Source: Phragmites australis (lineage: Eukaryota; Streptophyta; Magnoliopsida; Poales; Poaceae). Taken from it: a DNA stretch of 64,000 nucleotides. This document shows positions 35,837 through 48,413 of the stretch, piece by piece. Where the stretch lies: the NCBI RefSeq assembly GCF_958298935.1, contig NC_084925.1, positions 11,653,001 to 11,717,000 of the forward strand, written 5' to 3'. The notes beneath the pieces were generated by a model. The model ran no database searches. It was not told where the DNA came from and saw nothing but the letters and a program-made list of their open reading frames with translations. The translations under genes and the position numbers were made by a program. Every line of letters begins with the position of its first letter. Positions within the stretch are counted from its first letter, which is position 1.

Positions 35837-37866
35837 TGTGGAATGAGAATGACAACTAGAGGAGAGAGTGGATAGACATCTCATCAATTTCTTTCGAAAC
35901 ATATGACCTCTCCTATTTTGTCACCTAACACATCTCAAAACAGAGCGGAAGCAAAAAACCAAAGAGAAACTAGTTACTACGAAAAACTCCTAACATGTCT
36001 CTCATGGATTTAAATGAAATCTAGATTCTATTGGATCATATTCTATAAGTCATTGTCACAAAAAAGATAGCAACTTAAAGAAAGAAACCTTTGCTCCAAA
36101 CAAAAGATCACCGGAAGAAGAAATTCTCTGAGTTGATGATTTGGAGGCAAGGGAATTTGAGATCCACTTATATATGTGTGAATATTATGCCTCTAGAAAC
36201 AAGAAGAATAGCTTATCAAGGTGGAAAAATCTTAGCTCATCAACCAAAGAAAAAATCATAATCAAAAAGGAAAAACTCGCAACAAAGTAAGAAAGCCAGT
36301 AGAAGAAAATTAGAATGAAATGAACACACGCATCAGAGGAAACATACACTTCATTTATTGTAAAGATCAACCCTCTTTTAGGCAGATTACAAAGTAGTTT
36401 TACTAAAAAAAAAAAAGCTCTCACCTATACATAAGCTAAGCACTCATCTCTCATTTCCTCTAAAACCCTAGCATACAAACATAAATAGTTGGCTCAACCT
36501 CCCACACAGTCCTACCTCTCTATTTATAGACCTAGAGAGGTAGCTTAGCCCCTAAGTTTCTTTGTTCCCAAAATACCCATCTCTTCCACTGACCTCCTAC
36601 ATATCACCAGGACATTTTAGTCCATTTTTTGATCCATCTATCAAACGGCCGTGACGCCTTTACGACTTAGCTTCGCCTTGATGTAAGCTTTATGATGATG
36701 CAATGTGCCCTCTATCCTTCCACGGTTTTGAGACCAAATAGCGAAACTGCCTTGCACGCTCCTCAAAGCATGATTTGCTGCCACTTGCTTTCACCTCAAG
36801 CAAGATCCCGATATCGACATGTGTACTCCGTCTTGCGATCTTGACCATCGGCAAGTCTCTCCCACTCCTGATCCCATAGGCCGCCTTGTCACTTGAATTG
36901 GTATCCCTTTCGCTTGACTTCGTAACACTGTCTTCATCCACCTTATCATGCTTTGCTTGATCTCCACAAGCACAGTTAGGACCACCCTTAACTTTGTCCG
37001 ACATCCTCGATCGTCTGATACCAAGCACCCGACTTGGCCCTGATCTTTCCAACGTTGACTACCAAGTTGCATCCATTACCTGTATAACATGAGACAAGCA
37101 CACACATATCTCCAAATCCATTATAGATTAGTATATAACCAAGATTCTTAGTCAATGCACATCTCAGAAAAATTATGAACGCCGGATGATCTAGTGTTCA
37201 CAGCTTTTGAGCGCCAGACTATCTAGCGTGTACTTCTTTGAACAGCCATCTTGTAAACTCTCTGCAAAAAATGCTCTGGCGAAGCATTCGACGTTCATCC
37301 CTTTGAACGCCAGACCATCCGACAAGTACAAGTCTACCAGAGCCAGTTTGTAACTTCTCTGCAAGAAAAGCTCTGGTGTTCAGTTCACTCCATCGCTGGG
37401 CTATCTGATGTACACTTCAGTCTTTGTCTCTAGGATGAAATACTCTGGCTTGTACATATGCCCATCGCCGGACCATCCTGTGTGTAAGTTCTTGTCAGAA
37501 CCCCTATTTTGTAGTCTCTCTGTAAGAAATAGTCCGACGTTCTCTTTACTTCATCGCCAGATCATCCGGCGTGTACTTTAACTTTTACTTCTGAGCTGAA
37601 ATACTCTGACGTGGAGTCTTCCTTAGCGTCGGATCATTCGACGTGTACAATTGCCCAGCGTCGGATCATCTGGTGTATGCAATTTTTCTAGATTCAGAGA
37701 TAAAAACGTCAATTCTATTTTCTCTGCAATTTTGATTAGTCATGATTATAATTGCAGTATATAATTATGCCCATACAATCTCAAGAATCATCAAACCAAC
37801 TTAAAAAACTTATCAATCACTTATCACGCATAAACTAAGACATATATTTTAACTTAGTTTCTCAGT
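35837..37866. repeat. LTR-like repeat, copy B
   Basis: It starts TGTGGAATGAGAATGACAACTAGAGG and ends near TAGTTTCTCAG. It carries the same landmarks as copy A: CTCTCACCTATACATAAGC (36420), CTAAAACCCTAGC (36460), TATTTATAGACC (36523) and CTTTACGACTTAGCTTCGCC (36658). No clear target duplication was found. The minus-strand frames at 36690-37072 are not recognised. Confidence 0.6.
37180..37690. repeat. Near-palindromic motif block in copy B
   Basis: Variants of GCCGGATCATCCGGCGTGTAC recur through the block. It corresponds in position to the block in copy A, but the units have drifted, with GCC or GTC in place of ACC. Confidence 0.65.
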
Positions 37867-37922
37867 CACCATGATAATTGCATTTTATTTCTAATGCGTT
37901 CTTTCTTCGGCAATCCGTTTGA

Positions 37923-39119
37923 CCGAGTGTTAAGTGTAGATGTAATTCGTATGCATGTTTTGCCAACAGCCACCCCATTAATTTCAACAAGATTTTAATT
38001 GTTCCCGGTGCCAAAAATCTATTCAATCGATCCACTTTTAGTAGCAGTGTGGCTAGAAGACTAGGTACGATGGCTGCAACCGCAAGTATGATTCAGGTTT
38101 GATTCACCTAACATTGGAACCAAGAGTAGACACCGATGGAATCACTAGTTTCCATAGTCAAAATAACCAAACACAGGCACAGTATGATGGTATGTCTAAT
38201 ACTTTTGTCGTACAATCATCTGCATCAAACGCGCCCAACCTCCTGGACGGCAGCTTGAGCCCCAGCGGTACTCGTCTCTCCGATCACTTCTGGCTTCTCA
38301 ACCTCTTGGATGGCTGCTGCTGCTGCTCCAGCCCTAAGCTTCAGAACATCCGCTTGTCCAGCTTGATATGCCTTTTCAGCCCCAACAGTCGTTGTTTCGC
38401 AGTCTTTCATGGTAATTCACCATTTCGTCGTAGATTCTCAAACAAATGCCTTCAAAGATCTTGTCTTCATATTTATGTGCATCTCAATCACCAACTTTGG
38501 TAGCTCATCTGTTGAAAACATCTGAAAGAAACGCACTTTGACACATTACTTGAATGCCAGGTTTCTATCAAATAAATAGCGAGAAGCTGAGAACACATTT
38601 ACAAAATATTATGATTTACCTCTTGAGGATGGCCGACTAAATTTTTTTCTCCAGGGTAACATATCGTATCTCCAGAGCTGTTGAAAGATTCATAAGGTAC
38701 CAGTCCTGAGAGTTAATGCTAGAGACTTAGGACGTCACCAGCTGTAACGTCCTACTCTACAAGTAAAGTATAAATCAGCAAAATTCAATTTTTTTGCAGC
38801 ACCTTCTCTGTAGTTAATGTATAACTGTCAATCACATCACATACAGAACATAATAAGATATAAATATTATATAAAACTCCTCACAACGCAACCATATCAT
38901 ACATTACTTTACAGCATATAAAACATCGGTTCTTCTTCTTCAAACAAAAACATAACACAAGCGTTGTACTATTAAAATTTGAGTTTAATGGCATGATTAG
39001 AATTATTGACATTGTGATAAAATGGTGTGTGCAGCTATAAAATCCTAGGCCCATCGTGCACATCAAACAACCTAACTGTACCTATAATACAGTTAACTGA
39101 GGTGAGATAAACTCAGCAA
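37923..39119. other. No confident gene
   Basis: A minus-strand stretch at 38410-38225 reads as an Ala/Glu-rich segment (AEKAYQAGQADVLKL), and neighbouring frames are also partly open. It could be a fragment of a gene, but I cannot name it. No splice structure is convincing. Confidence 0.3.
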
Positions 39120-39139
39120 GTAACAGCTCTCTCTCTCTA

Positions 39140-39209
39140 TATGTATGTATGTATATATATATGTATGTATATATATATATACGTATGTATATATATATAT
39201 ATATATACG

Positions 39210-39252
<43 letters not shown>

Positions 39253-39255
39253 TTA
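39140..39255. repeat. (TA)n / (GTAT)n microsatellite
   Basis: Long runs of TA interrupted by GTATGTAT, about 115 bp. Confidence 0.9.
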
Positions 39256-41725
39256 TCTATAGCTGGTTGTAGCCGGATCTAAAGTGAGCGCACCTGACCG
39301 ATCGATCTTATCTTGCCCCAACCCAACCACCTAACAGACTCGCTATCTTCCTGATCCCTTCATCCCGGCTCAGCTCGATTCTTTTTCATCCCAGCTCGGC
39401 TCGACTCTCTCAGTCGTCCTCATCCATAGCAATGGAACCAGCTGAGCTCCCCCCAAATTGAGCCCTCGTTTTCAAAAACTAATACCTACCATTGTAGTAA
39501 TTGATTTAACATCTAACAGTTAAAATATGTTTCTAAGAGCAGTAATTGAACAGAGTGCATGTAATTGAATTACTACTTATTGTCGTAATTGCCCGACCAT
39601 AAATGTAGTAAACACTACATGGTGTTCTCGTAAATATATTCCCTCCATCTTCACTCTTCATCCAAACCACTACAACATTTTTGTTGTCGGTGATATATCA
39701 TTTTATTGTCAATCAACATGTCAATTGCAGGAATTCAATTTCCAATTCATTCCTGCGGTATCCTATGCATCTAAAACGAATACAGCCACTACAAAAAATG
39801 TAGTAACTACCACACTCCATTGTCGTAATTGATGTTAGCTTTTATTGTTATTATGGCTGCATTTAAATATCGTAATTCACTTCACTTTATACGGTAAATT
39901 GATGTACATTTTGTGGCAAGAAAAATATCAGATGACTTTCAACTGGTCTATATTGGTGGTGTGCGGCAATTAGACTAGCAGAGGCCGAGTTGGTCATGGT
40001 TTGAGTCGGGCAAAAACGGAAGTCCGAGTTGATTTTTTTGTTCATGGTTCATGGATGATGCTTAATGATTTATGTATGTTACGTATACTATGCTTGCGCT
40101 AATTTGATTCAAACCACACTATTACATTTTTGTAGTAAATAGAGTAGCATTTTGTAGTAAGAAAAGAAATATCTCATTGTTAGCACATGGTAACAGGTGC
40201 GGTAATTTTACGGTAACACAATCAATACATCTATTTGTTTCATAGATGGGGCTAGCTACGGCGGCCAGCAGGATAATAAATGCCGACACAATAAAATATA
40301 GTCAATAATTTTAGGATCCTGATTTGATTCCCGTAGACCCGGCAATCAAGCATTAACTGATCCTCACGATCAGGACGGTAGTTACGATTGGACCACTAGT
40401 TTCCATCGGCTCGCTTTGGCTCGGCTCACAAATAGAAGGCATGGAAAAATGTTCGGCTGTTGAACCGTCTGATCAGATCCGGTTTCTCCGGCACTCGTCA
40501 GTTACGGTCTTGGCAAATCATAATCGACTCGGCTCGACTACGATGCAACCAGGACCAGCTCAACGCAGAATTAGTTTCCAGGAACCAGGAGAACCACCAT
40601 AAGAAGCCTGGCTATAGGATAGCATATTTTATAGCTGGCTACAAATTTGTAGAATAGATGAGAGATACTTCGAGTAGACAAATCACATGAGAATATAGGA
40701 TTTTTATACATGTTTGGACCTCCTTGAGGATAATAACACTACGTAATGTTTGTCTTTATTGATTGAACCTATTATAAAGGGTGTGTGGTTAGCTTAGATT
40801 GATCTAAACCTAGTCAGTGACTTCTTTGCTCGGCTTCAGGTGTCTTCTAGCTTGTAATGGTTTGTGCGATTCTAATGGATTTTTTGGTTTGTCCTCCACA
40901 GGAGCCCCAAACTCCATATATATGGGGGATGTCGTACATCATCTGGAGTCTTCTTTCTCACTTTTAGAGATAAACTTTCCTATTTACGGGATGTTCTGGA
41001 TACCTACGGACAGTTTTATTTCATCTAATGATCTTTTTCTTGGAGATAAAGATATGCCCCTAGAATTGCAGGAAACCGTAGGGTGCTCGGATATGGTAGT
41101 TATCCAATAGTCATCGTTAAGTACATGAAATGAGGCTTTGATAGATTAATTATATGGCCAGAAATGATAAGCATTTTGTTCGACCGTGTCATCGAGTAAG
41201 CCTCAGGTTTTCGATTAGGATGAAGCATCTAACTTAGTTCTATGTGTTCTTAGATCATCTACTTGGGATTCTAAATGCTCTGGGTTTTCAACCGAGTCCT
41301 TGAGAAGGTGTTCCATTCAAGTAGTTTTCTAATCAGCCTAAAAATATCATTCCATCCTTGCAAATGTACGAGGGAGATAAGACTCATTGTTGGCTAGGCT
41401 CAAAAGTTGAACTGACATAGTGAAAATTTTGTGTAGTGGTGAAGAGATTCTTTGTCACGAGCATGATAGAGTTATCATTTTGTCTTTTCGACTGCTCCGC
41501 GTGCTGTGGAAAACCCAGCGGATAAATGGCTACACCAGTTGACTGCCTCTTTGTCTCTGCAAGACAGCTGAAAAGACACAACCTTGATGACCAAGCGTTG
41601 CTTGGGCATCCGCGGTACATAATGTGGCCGCGCCTGGAATTAATTCTCGGGAGATGAAGTGACATCGTCTCTTGACCCGTTGGCCTCTATAAGCCCTCGG
41701 GTGCCAAAGCTCGGTTGGATCAAAC
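39256..41725. other. No confident gene; scattered short repeats
   Basis: A short word like CACTACAAAAAATGTAGTAA or ACATTTTTGTAGTAAAT recurs near 39667, 39786 and 40127, possibly parts of a decayed MITE-like or CACTA-like element. The frame at 40817-41110 is not recognised. From about 41100 the sequence may be the 3' part of the Gypsy element that follows on the minus strand. Confidence 0.35.
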
Positions 41726-42136
41726 TTGAGTCCGATTATGGAACCTCCTCCTCTGCCTAAATATACAATTTCTTCTCCTGAATTTTCCCCTTCTTCCACC
41801 GAGTACTCACCCATCACTCCGCCATCGTCTCCCATTGAATCTGGTTCGGTGGTGAAGGTCATCGACATCTCCTTCAATGAGGAGGCTAAAGAGAAGGCGG
41901 TGGCTCGCGGCGTCCTTGTTAAATATGGTAAGCCCCCGACATCCTTAGGGGTGTCCCCAGTCCAAGACAAGGTGAATTTGGACCTCTTGGAGGCGGAAAT
42001 AGAGGAAGAACAGGTGGTGACTGAGGTGGAGGAAGAGGAGGCATCCAATGGCATCTCGATTAAATATGACAAGATGGTGGCCGCTTCATCCTCTCCGTCT
42101 TCGTGTTATTCCGACAAGGAAAGCCAGAGGAAGTAG
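41726..42136 (+). CDS. Acidic ORF opposite to the Gypsy pol
   Basis: 136 residues, starting MSPIMEPPPLPKY, then Ser/Pro-rich (SPSSTEYSPITPPSSPIES), then acidic (EIEEEQVVTEVEEEE). It is on the plus strand, downstream of the minus-strand pol. Some Tat-lineage Gypsy elements (Grande and Retand are the examples I recall) carry an antisense ORF in this place, so this could be one. No domain is recognised and expression is unknown. An AATAAA lies downstream near 42394. Confidence 0.45.
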   Translation: MSPIMEPPPLPKYTISSPEFSPSSTEYSPITPPSSPIESGSVVKVIDISFNEEAKEKAVARGVLVKYGKPPTSLGVSPVQDKVNLDLLEAEIEEEQVVTEVEEEEASNGISIKYDKMVAASSSPSSCYSDKESQRK

Positions 42137-42879
42137 CCGGAGCAGCAATACCGACGAGTTCGAGGATGAGACAATGCCTCTCCCAAACTCGTTTTCATCG
42201 GAGATGTCGATGATCAGGAAACGACACCGACGAGTTCACCAGGGAGTCGGAGCGTCAATGACCTCATCCTCTCTGTTGGTGTTGACGACTGTAGAGAGTT
42301 AGGGAAGTCTCTCCTTCCTCTTCGTTTAGTAGATATTTAGGACTTCTTGTAATCCTCTTAACTTATATGTAAAAGAGCTCAAAATCTTATTAAATAAAAA
42401 ATTACTATTTATACTATAATGTCTATGTATGACTGTGAATCCCCTCGTGAATACAAGGAAAGTTCAAACAAGTGTTCAGCCTTTGTTTCTTTCGAGTAGC
42501 GTAGGGAGTTTTAGGATCTCTTATCGGGATGTTCATCTCGATTACCTTAGGTCAGACTTCGAGCGGAAAACATCTTAGCTTGCAGGCACTCAGGGACACT
42601 ATAAGGTTATCCGCAGTCCCTAAAGATATTTCTTCCCTTCTTATCAGAAATATGGCGCACTCGACAAGTTTTGTAGTCCTAGTATATGGCACAATCTAGA
42701 ATCCTGAGTGCGCGTATGGGCATAAGTTCCCGAATAGCGGCTTATGTCAATTCTTGAAGGCATTGGATCGAAATAGGCAAAAACATATATTGGTAATATG
42801 ATAACTAATATTACCAAATGTATACTAAGTACTTACACATAGAACTTACGAAGCTAGTCAATATTTGAAGAATTTTTGT

Positions 42880-45800
42880 GGACTTGACCATCCTCCATAG
42901 CTAATCTATACGACCCTAGTCAGTTAGACTCAACCACCCTATAAGGACCTTCCCAGTTTTAAGATAGCTTATTGTTGTTTTTCTAACTTTGTACAAGTCA
43001 TAGAACCATATCTATGGGTTCAAAGGATCTTTTGCGGATGTTACACTCATGGTAGCGTCGGAGGGCTTCCCTGTATCGTGCTGATCTTATCAGCACTCCC
43101 GTCCTTTTTTCTTTGAGAGCATTGAAGTCATCATGTCTTCTCGGGATTTCATCTTTATCGACATACAGTTTGTCTCGAGGAGATTTAATCTTTAGTTCAC
43201 AAGGCAACATTACTTCAGTCCCATAGACTAGAAAGAAAGGCGTTTCACCCATCACCTTGCTAGATGTCATCCGGAGTGCCGAGAGTACATTAGGCAACTC
43301 GGAAGCCCAGACTTTAGTGTAGGTGGATAAGCGATTGAAGACGTGAGTCTTAATTCCTTGAAGTACTAGACTATTTGCGCGCTTGACCTGTCTATGACTT
43401 TATGGATGTGCCATGGATGCAAAGTAGACTGTAGCGCCTAGTCCTTCATAGTAATCGATGAACGCCATGATATAGAACTAAATGCCGTTGTTAGTGATGA
43501 TCCTACTCGGGACACCGAATCTTGTCATGATGCTCTTCATGATGAACTTCTTGGTGGCCGCTGAAGTGATTTTACCGACTGATTCAGTTTCAATCCACTT
43601 GTTGAATGTGTCAATTGCGACAAGTATTGAAGCCGTCGGGTGCTATCAGGATGGGCCCCTGAATATCCATCCCCCAAGTCATGAATGACCACGATAAAGG
43701 GATCGTCTGTAGGGCTTGAGTAGGTTGATGTACGCGTATGCTGTGAAACTGACAGCTGGTACACTTTTTTACTAACTTTCTCGCATCATGCAGAGATGTA
43801 GGCCAATATAAATCTTGTCTAAATGCCTTTTTGGCCAGGGTTTAGAAAGAAGCGTGAGCTCTGCACACCCCTCCATGGATTTCTTTGAGTAGTTTTGTAC
43901 CCTGCTTCTTAGAGATGCATTTTATGAGTACTCCGTGAGCACCTCTTCGATAGAGAACACCATCCACAAATGTATACATCTTGGATTGATGCTAAACTTG
44001 CTCGGTTATTGCATTTTCCTCAGGCACAACTCAATTTTGAAGGTACTTAAAGATTGGGTCCATCCACAAAACTTCACTTTCGAGCTGAGCCACAAGTTCC
44101 ACTGTGACTCCTTTTGGGGCGTCGATCCGTGGTGAACCCCGAGTTGGTTATATGTCTCATAGACCACCACTCCTTTAGCTATGTCATCTGATGATTTCAC
44201 AGATAGCTTTGAGAGTTTCTTTATGAAAATCCCTAGTTGTCCTGGAGATCATGAGGATGCTAGGCACACAAGGTTATCAGCGAGGCAGTTATCCTTCCTT
44301 GGGATATACTTAACCTTGGGATATACTTAACCTTAATTTCTTTTCTAGCTTTCTCACATCTGCGAGGTAATCCGTCATGGTTTTATTTGAGGTTTGATAC
44401 TCCTTACTAACTCGCTTCACCACTAACTATGAATCCCCTTTCACAAGTAGGTGGTGGATGCCAAGAGTAGAAACTACTCGGAGTCCAGTGAGCAGACCCT
44501 CATATTCGGCTAATTCATGGCCGGAAAATCGATCTGCAAAGCGTATTGTAGGCTTTCTCCCATAGGAGAGATTAGTATAATCCTAGCCTCAGTGCCATGA
44601 CGTGTGAGTGATCCGTTGAAAAATAGAGTCCATACATCTAATAAGTTGATGCGGTCATTCTGGGGTTGATCGAGTTTTGTCCATTCCGCCACGAAGTCGG
44701 TGAGTACTTGCAACATGATTGCTGTTCGAGGCCCGAAGTGGACGTAAAATTCCACGAGCTCAATGAACCACTTGACTATCCAGCCAATTGCATCTCTTTT
44801 GTGCAGAATCTCATTGAGTGGGAATATTAATGGTACGGTGATCTTGTGAGACTTGAAGTAATGTCATAGATTGTGAGAGGCCATTAGTGCAGTATAGAAT
44901 AGTTTATGTACTTGTGGTATCATTTTTTAGGACTGTGCAACACTTCACTGATGTAGTACACATGTCGTTGGCTTTTCTTTTGTTTATCTTGCACTTCTCT
45001 TTCCACCACCAATACCCCACTCACAGCACGTGGTCTGGCCGCGATGTATAAGAGTAGATCTTCATTAGGGTTGGGAGTGATTAGCACAGGAGGGAAGAAA
45101 GATACCTACTCAGATTTTTGAATGCCTCATCTGTCTCTTTTGACCACACAGACTTGTCATGTTGTCGTAGTAGCTTAAAGAAGGGAAGTCCTTGATCTCC
45201 AAGCTAGGAAATAAAATGGCTAAGGGCTTTCATGCACCTGGTTAGTCTTTGAACTTCTCACACTGACTTGGGAGGTTGCATCTCTTCAATAGCTTTGATT
45301 TTCTTAGGATTGACTTAGATCCCCCTGTAGGACACTAGGTAACCAAGTAGTTTCCCCACATCGACTCCAAACGCGCACATCTCCAGGTTCAACATGACTC
45401 GATTCTTGCACATGTTGTTGAATGTCTCTTACAGGTCGGAGATGAGGTCTCCCTTCTTTTTGGTTTTGACAACAAGATCGTCGACATAGGCCATGACATA
45501 TCAAATGATCTGGTCATGGAGTGTTATCAACATTCTCCGTTGGTATGTGGCACAAACATTCGTCAATCCGAAGGGCATCTTAACATAGCAATATACTCCA
45601 AATAGAGTGATAAAGGAGGTCTTCTCCTCATCGTCTGGATGCATGCTAATCTGGTGATAACTGAAGTAGACATCGAGAAGGCTTATATAGTTGAAGTTAG
45701 AGGTGGAGTCAACTATCTAATCTATTCGTGGCAAAGAAAAAATATCCTTTGGGAAGGCTTTGTTGAGATCGGTGAAGTTAACACACATTCATCATTTGCC

Positions 45801-46984
45801 GTTTGATTTTTTGACCATGACGGGGTTTGTGAGCCATTCGGGGAGATCCACCTCTCTAATAAAACTTTCCTTGGTGAGCCTTTCAATTTTCTCTTTGATG
45901 GCTTCTTTACAGTCGGGCGTGAATCGCCGAAGTTTCTATTTGACCAACTTCACGTCGAGCTGGATAGCTAGTTTGTGCTTAACCACCTCCCCGAGGATCC
46001 CGGGCATGTCTAACAGTTGCCATGCGAACACGTCGGTGTTTGCATGGAGAAAGGTGATGAGTGCGAGTTCCTATTTGGGATCCAAATTAGTGCCGATCTG
46101 GTCCTGGATAGCTTTGCTGGGTCCAGAGGAACTGCTTTGACTTTGCTGTGAGGCTTCACAATGGCCTTCGGCCTCGAGTTTTTCATCTCTTTATCGGGTT
46201 GATGCTATGTGGCCATGTCCAGACTCCGTTTGTCATAGTGTAGGCCTGCTTTCAGGCAACCCCGAATAGTGATGACTCCCTCGGGTCACGCGATTTTCAC
46301 GCACTGATATGCGTAATGCATGGATGCCATGAATTTGGCAAGAGTAGGTCTTCCCAAGATGACATTGTATGCCGTCTTGAAGTAGACCACGTCGAACATA
46401 GTTTTTTCCATCCAAAAGTTGTCATGGTTCCCGAAGGTAACGGGGAGCGATATCTGGTCGATAGGGTATGCCAAAGATTTGGATACTATACCGTGGAAGG
46501 CTTGAGTAACCAGTTTGATAGCAGATTGGGAGATCTGCATCCATTTGAGCACGTCAGCAAAGAGGATGTTTAGGGAACTCCCTCCATCGATAAGAACTCG
46601 GGTGACCATGTAGTTATTTATCATAGGCTCGACCACTATCGGGAAGCAACCTGGCCATACGAAGTTATCTAGGCAATCGTCTTGGTTGAAGGAAATCTTG
46701 ATGTTTGACCACTTAATGACTTGACGACCCTTAGGGATGGTAGCTAAGACTTCTTAGGCTACCGTCTTGTATTGCCTTTTAGACTCATAGGATGCAGAAT
46801 CACTGAATATGTGGTCAATTGTCCTCTCATCCAGCTAAAAAGACATTGGATCCATGTCATCCTCACTACCGTTGGAGCTGGAATCCCTACTCTGGGCTAC
46901 GACCTAGGTCTTCTTTCCTTTGGCTACTTTTTTGACCTCCACCTTGATCAACTTTTTATAGATGTGGCGCTAATGAATGCTATG
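42880..46984 (-). pseudogene. Ty3/Gypsy pol relic, probably Tat lineage
   Basis: Read on the minus strand, domains come in Gypsy order. The aspartic protease is at about 46640-46290 (LIDGGSSLNILF, VILGRPTLAKF). The reverse transcriptase is at about 45960-45180 (MPFGLTN near 45580 and the catalytic YVDD near 45485). RNase H is at about 44760-44400 (LLDVWTLFFNGSLTRHG) and integrase at about 43850-42990 (CTSCQFH near 43765; LVYGTEVMLPCELK near 43220). Many stops and frame changes separate them. The GGSSLNILF protease and MPFGL...YVDD reverse transcriptase suit the Tat lineage. Gag is not seen: the expected upstream side is cut at 46985, where repeat copy C begins. No LTR pair could be matched. 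Confidence 0.8.
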
Positions 46985-48413
46985 TGTAGGAACGAGATTA
47001 GCGACTAGAGCAGGGGGGGTGAATAGACGCCTCAACAAATTTATTACAAAATCGATGACCTTCTCCTATTTGGATCACCTAACGCACCTCAAAACTCAAG
47101 TAGGAGCAGAAATAGAGAGAAGTTTTAACAAGATAAAATCAAGACAACACGACTCCACGGATAGTATATAAATCATAGGTTCCATCTAAGATCAATCCAT
47201 ATGTCTTAGCACTCGAAAGATCACAACTTGCAAAGAAACAAGAAAAGATGAACACCAAGCAACGAAACTCTCTAAGTTAATTGTCTAGAGGCAAGCAAAT
47301 TCAAGACCCCATCACATAAGCATGTGTATGCGAATTTTATCCCTCTAGCAACAAGAAAAATGACCTCACAATGTGCTGAAATTTCAGGCCAAAAATCAAA
47401 ACGAAAATCAAATCCGGAAAACAAAAAACTTGCAAACATGCAAAGAAACCAATAGTGGAAAACTAGAAGGAGGTGGGCACAATAATATGAAAAAAAATAA
47501 ACTTCATTGCAGCAAATGTCAGCCCTATTTTAGGCAGATTACAAAGATTTTTTCTCACAAAGCTCTCACCTAATACATAAGCTAAGCACTCATCTTTCTC
47601 TCTTCTAAAACCCTAGCACAAGGCTCTCATATGGATGGTACAAGGGGCTCAAAATGGCTGATTCATCTCCTCCTATAGCCCTACCCCTCTATTTATAAGC
47701 CTAAAAAACTTAACCCCTAAGTTTCATAGTTTTTCCCTAAAATATCCCTCTCTTATAGTACTTCTACCTACCACCGAGAATATTTTGGTCTATTTTCTAC
47801 TAAATTCATTGGACGACCGTGACACCTTCACGACTTAGCTTTGCCTCGATGCAAGCTTCATGATGATACCACATACTCCTCCAGTCCTCCCACGGTTTTG
47901 ATACCAAACCATGAAACCCTAGCACGCTCCTCAAAGCGTGACTCCCTACTTGCTTACACCTTAAACCAGCGTTCCGATGTTGACGCGTGTACTCCGTCTT
48001 ACGATCCTGACAGCCAGCAAGTCTCTCCTGCTTCCGATCCCTCGAGCTACCTTGTCACTTACACCGGCATCCTCTTCGCTTGACTTTATCAACACGCCGT
48101 CTCCATCCGCCTTCCATGCTTTGCTTGACCTCCACGTGTTCAACTAGGATCACCCTTGACTCCACCTGGCCTCCTTGATCGTCTCGCTATCGACCGCCAA
48201 GTTACATCCATCACCTGCAAACCATAAGATAAGCAAACACATATATCCAACTCCAATTTCAGTTAGTCCATAATTAATATGCTCAAATGAAATCCCAAAT
48301 CAATTCAAATCACATCAAAGCTCATGCAAAACCGAAGATCATCAAACCAAATAAATATCGATGTCAATGACTCATCACAAGTAAACCAAGGCACATTTCA
48401 ACTTGGTTTATCA
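46985..48413. repeat. LTR-like repeat, copy C
   Basis: It starts TGTAGGAACGAGATTAGCGACTAGAG and ends ACTTGGTTTATCA, just before ATCTCCCCCTTGATGAG. It has the shared landmarks CTCTCACCTAATACATAAG (47568), CTAAAACCCTAGC (47606), TATTTATAAGCC (47692) and CACGACTTAGCTTTGCC (47828). The near-palindromic motif block of copies A and B is absent. It abuts the Gypsy relic and probably inserted into it. Confidence 0.6.

Larger units (their letters stand above)
35776..37922. repeat. 16-bp inverted repeat around copy B
   Basis: TCAAACGGATTGCCGA at 35776-35791 is exactly complementary to TCGGCAATCCGTTTGA at 37907-37922. Copy B lies between the arms. Confidence 0.6.

Noticed and set aside
38099..38503. 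134-codon plus-strand frame
   Set aside because: No domain or splice context. The opposite strand is also partly open, so it may be a gene fragment, but neither strand is supported.
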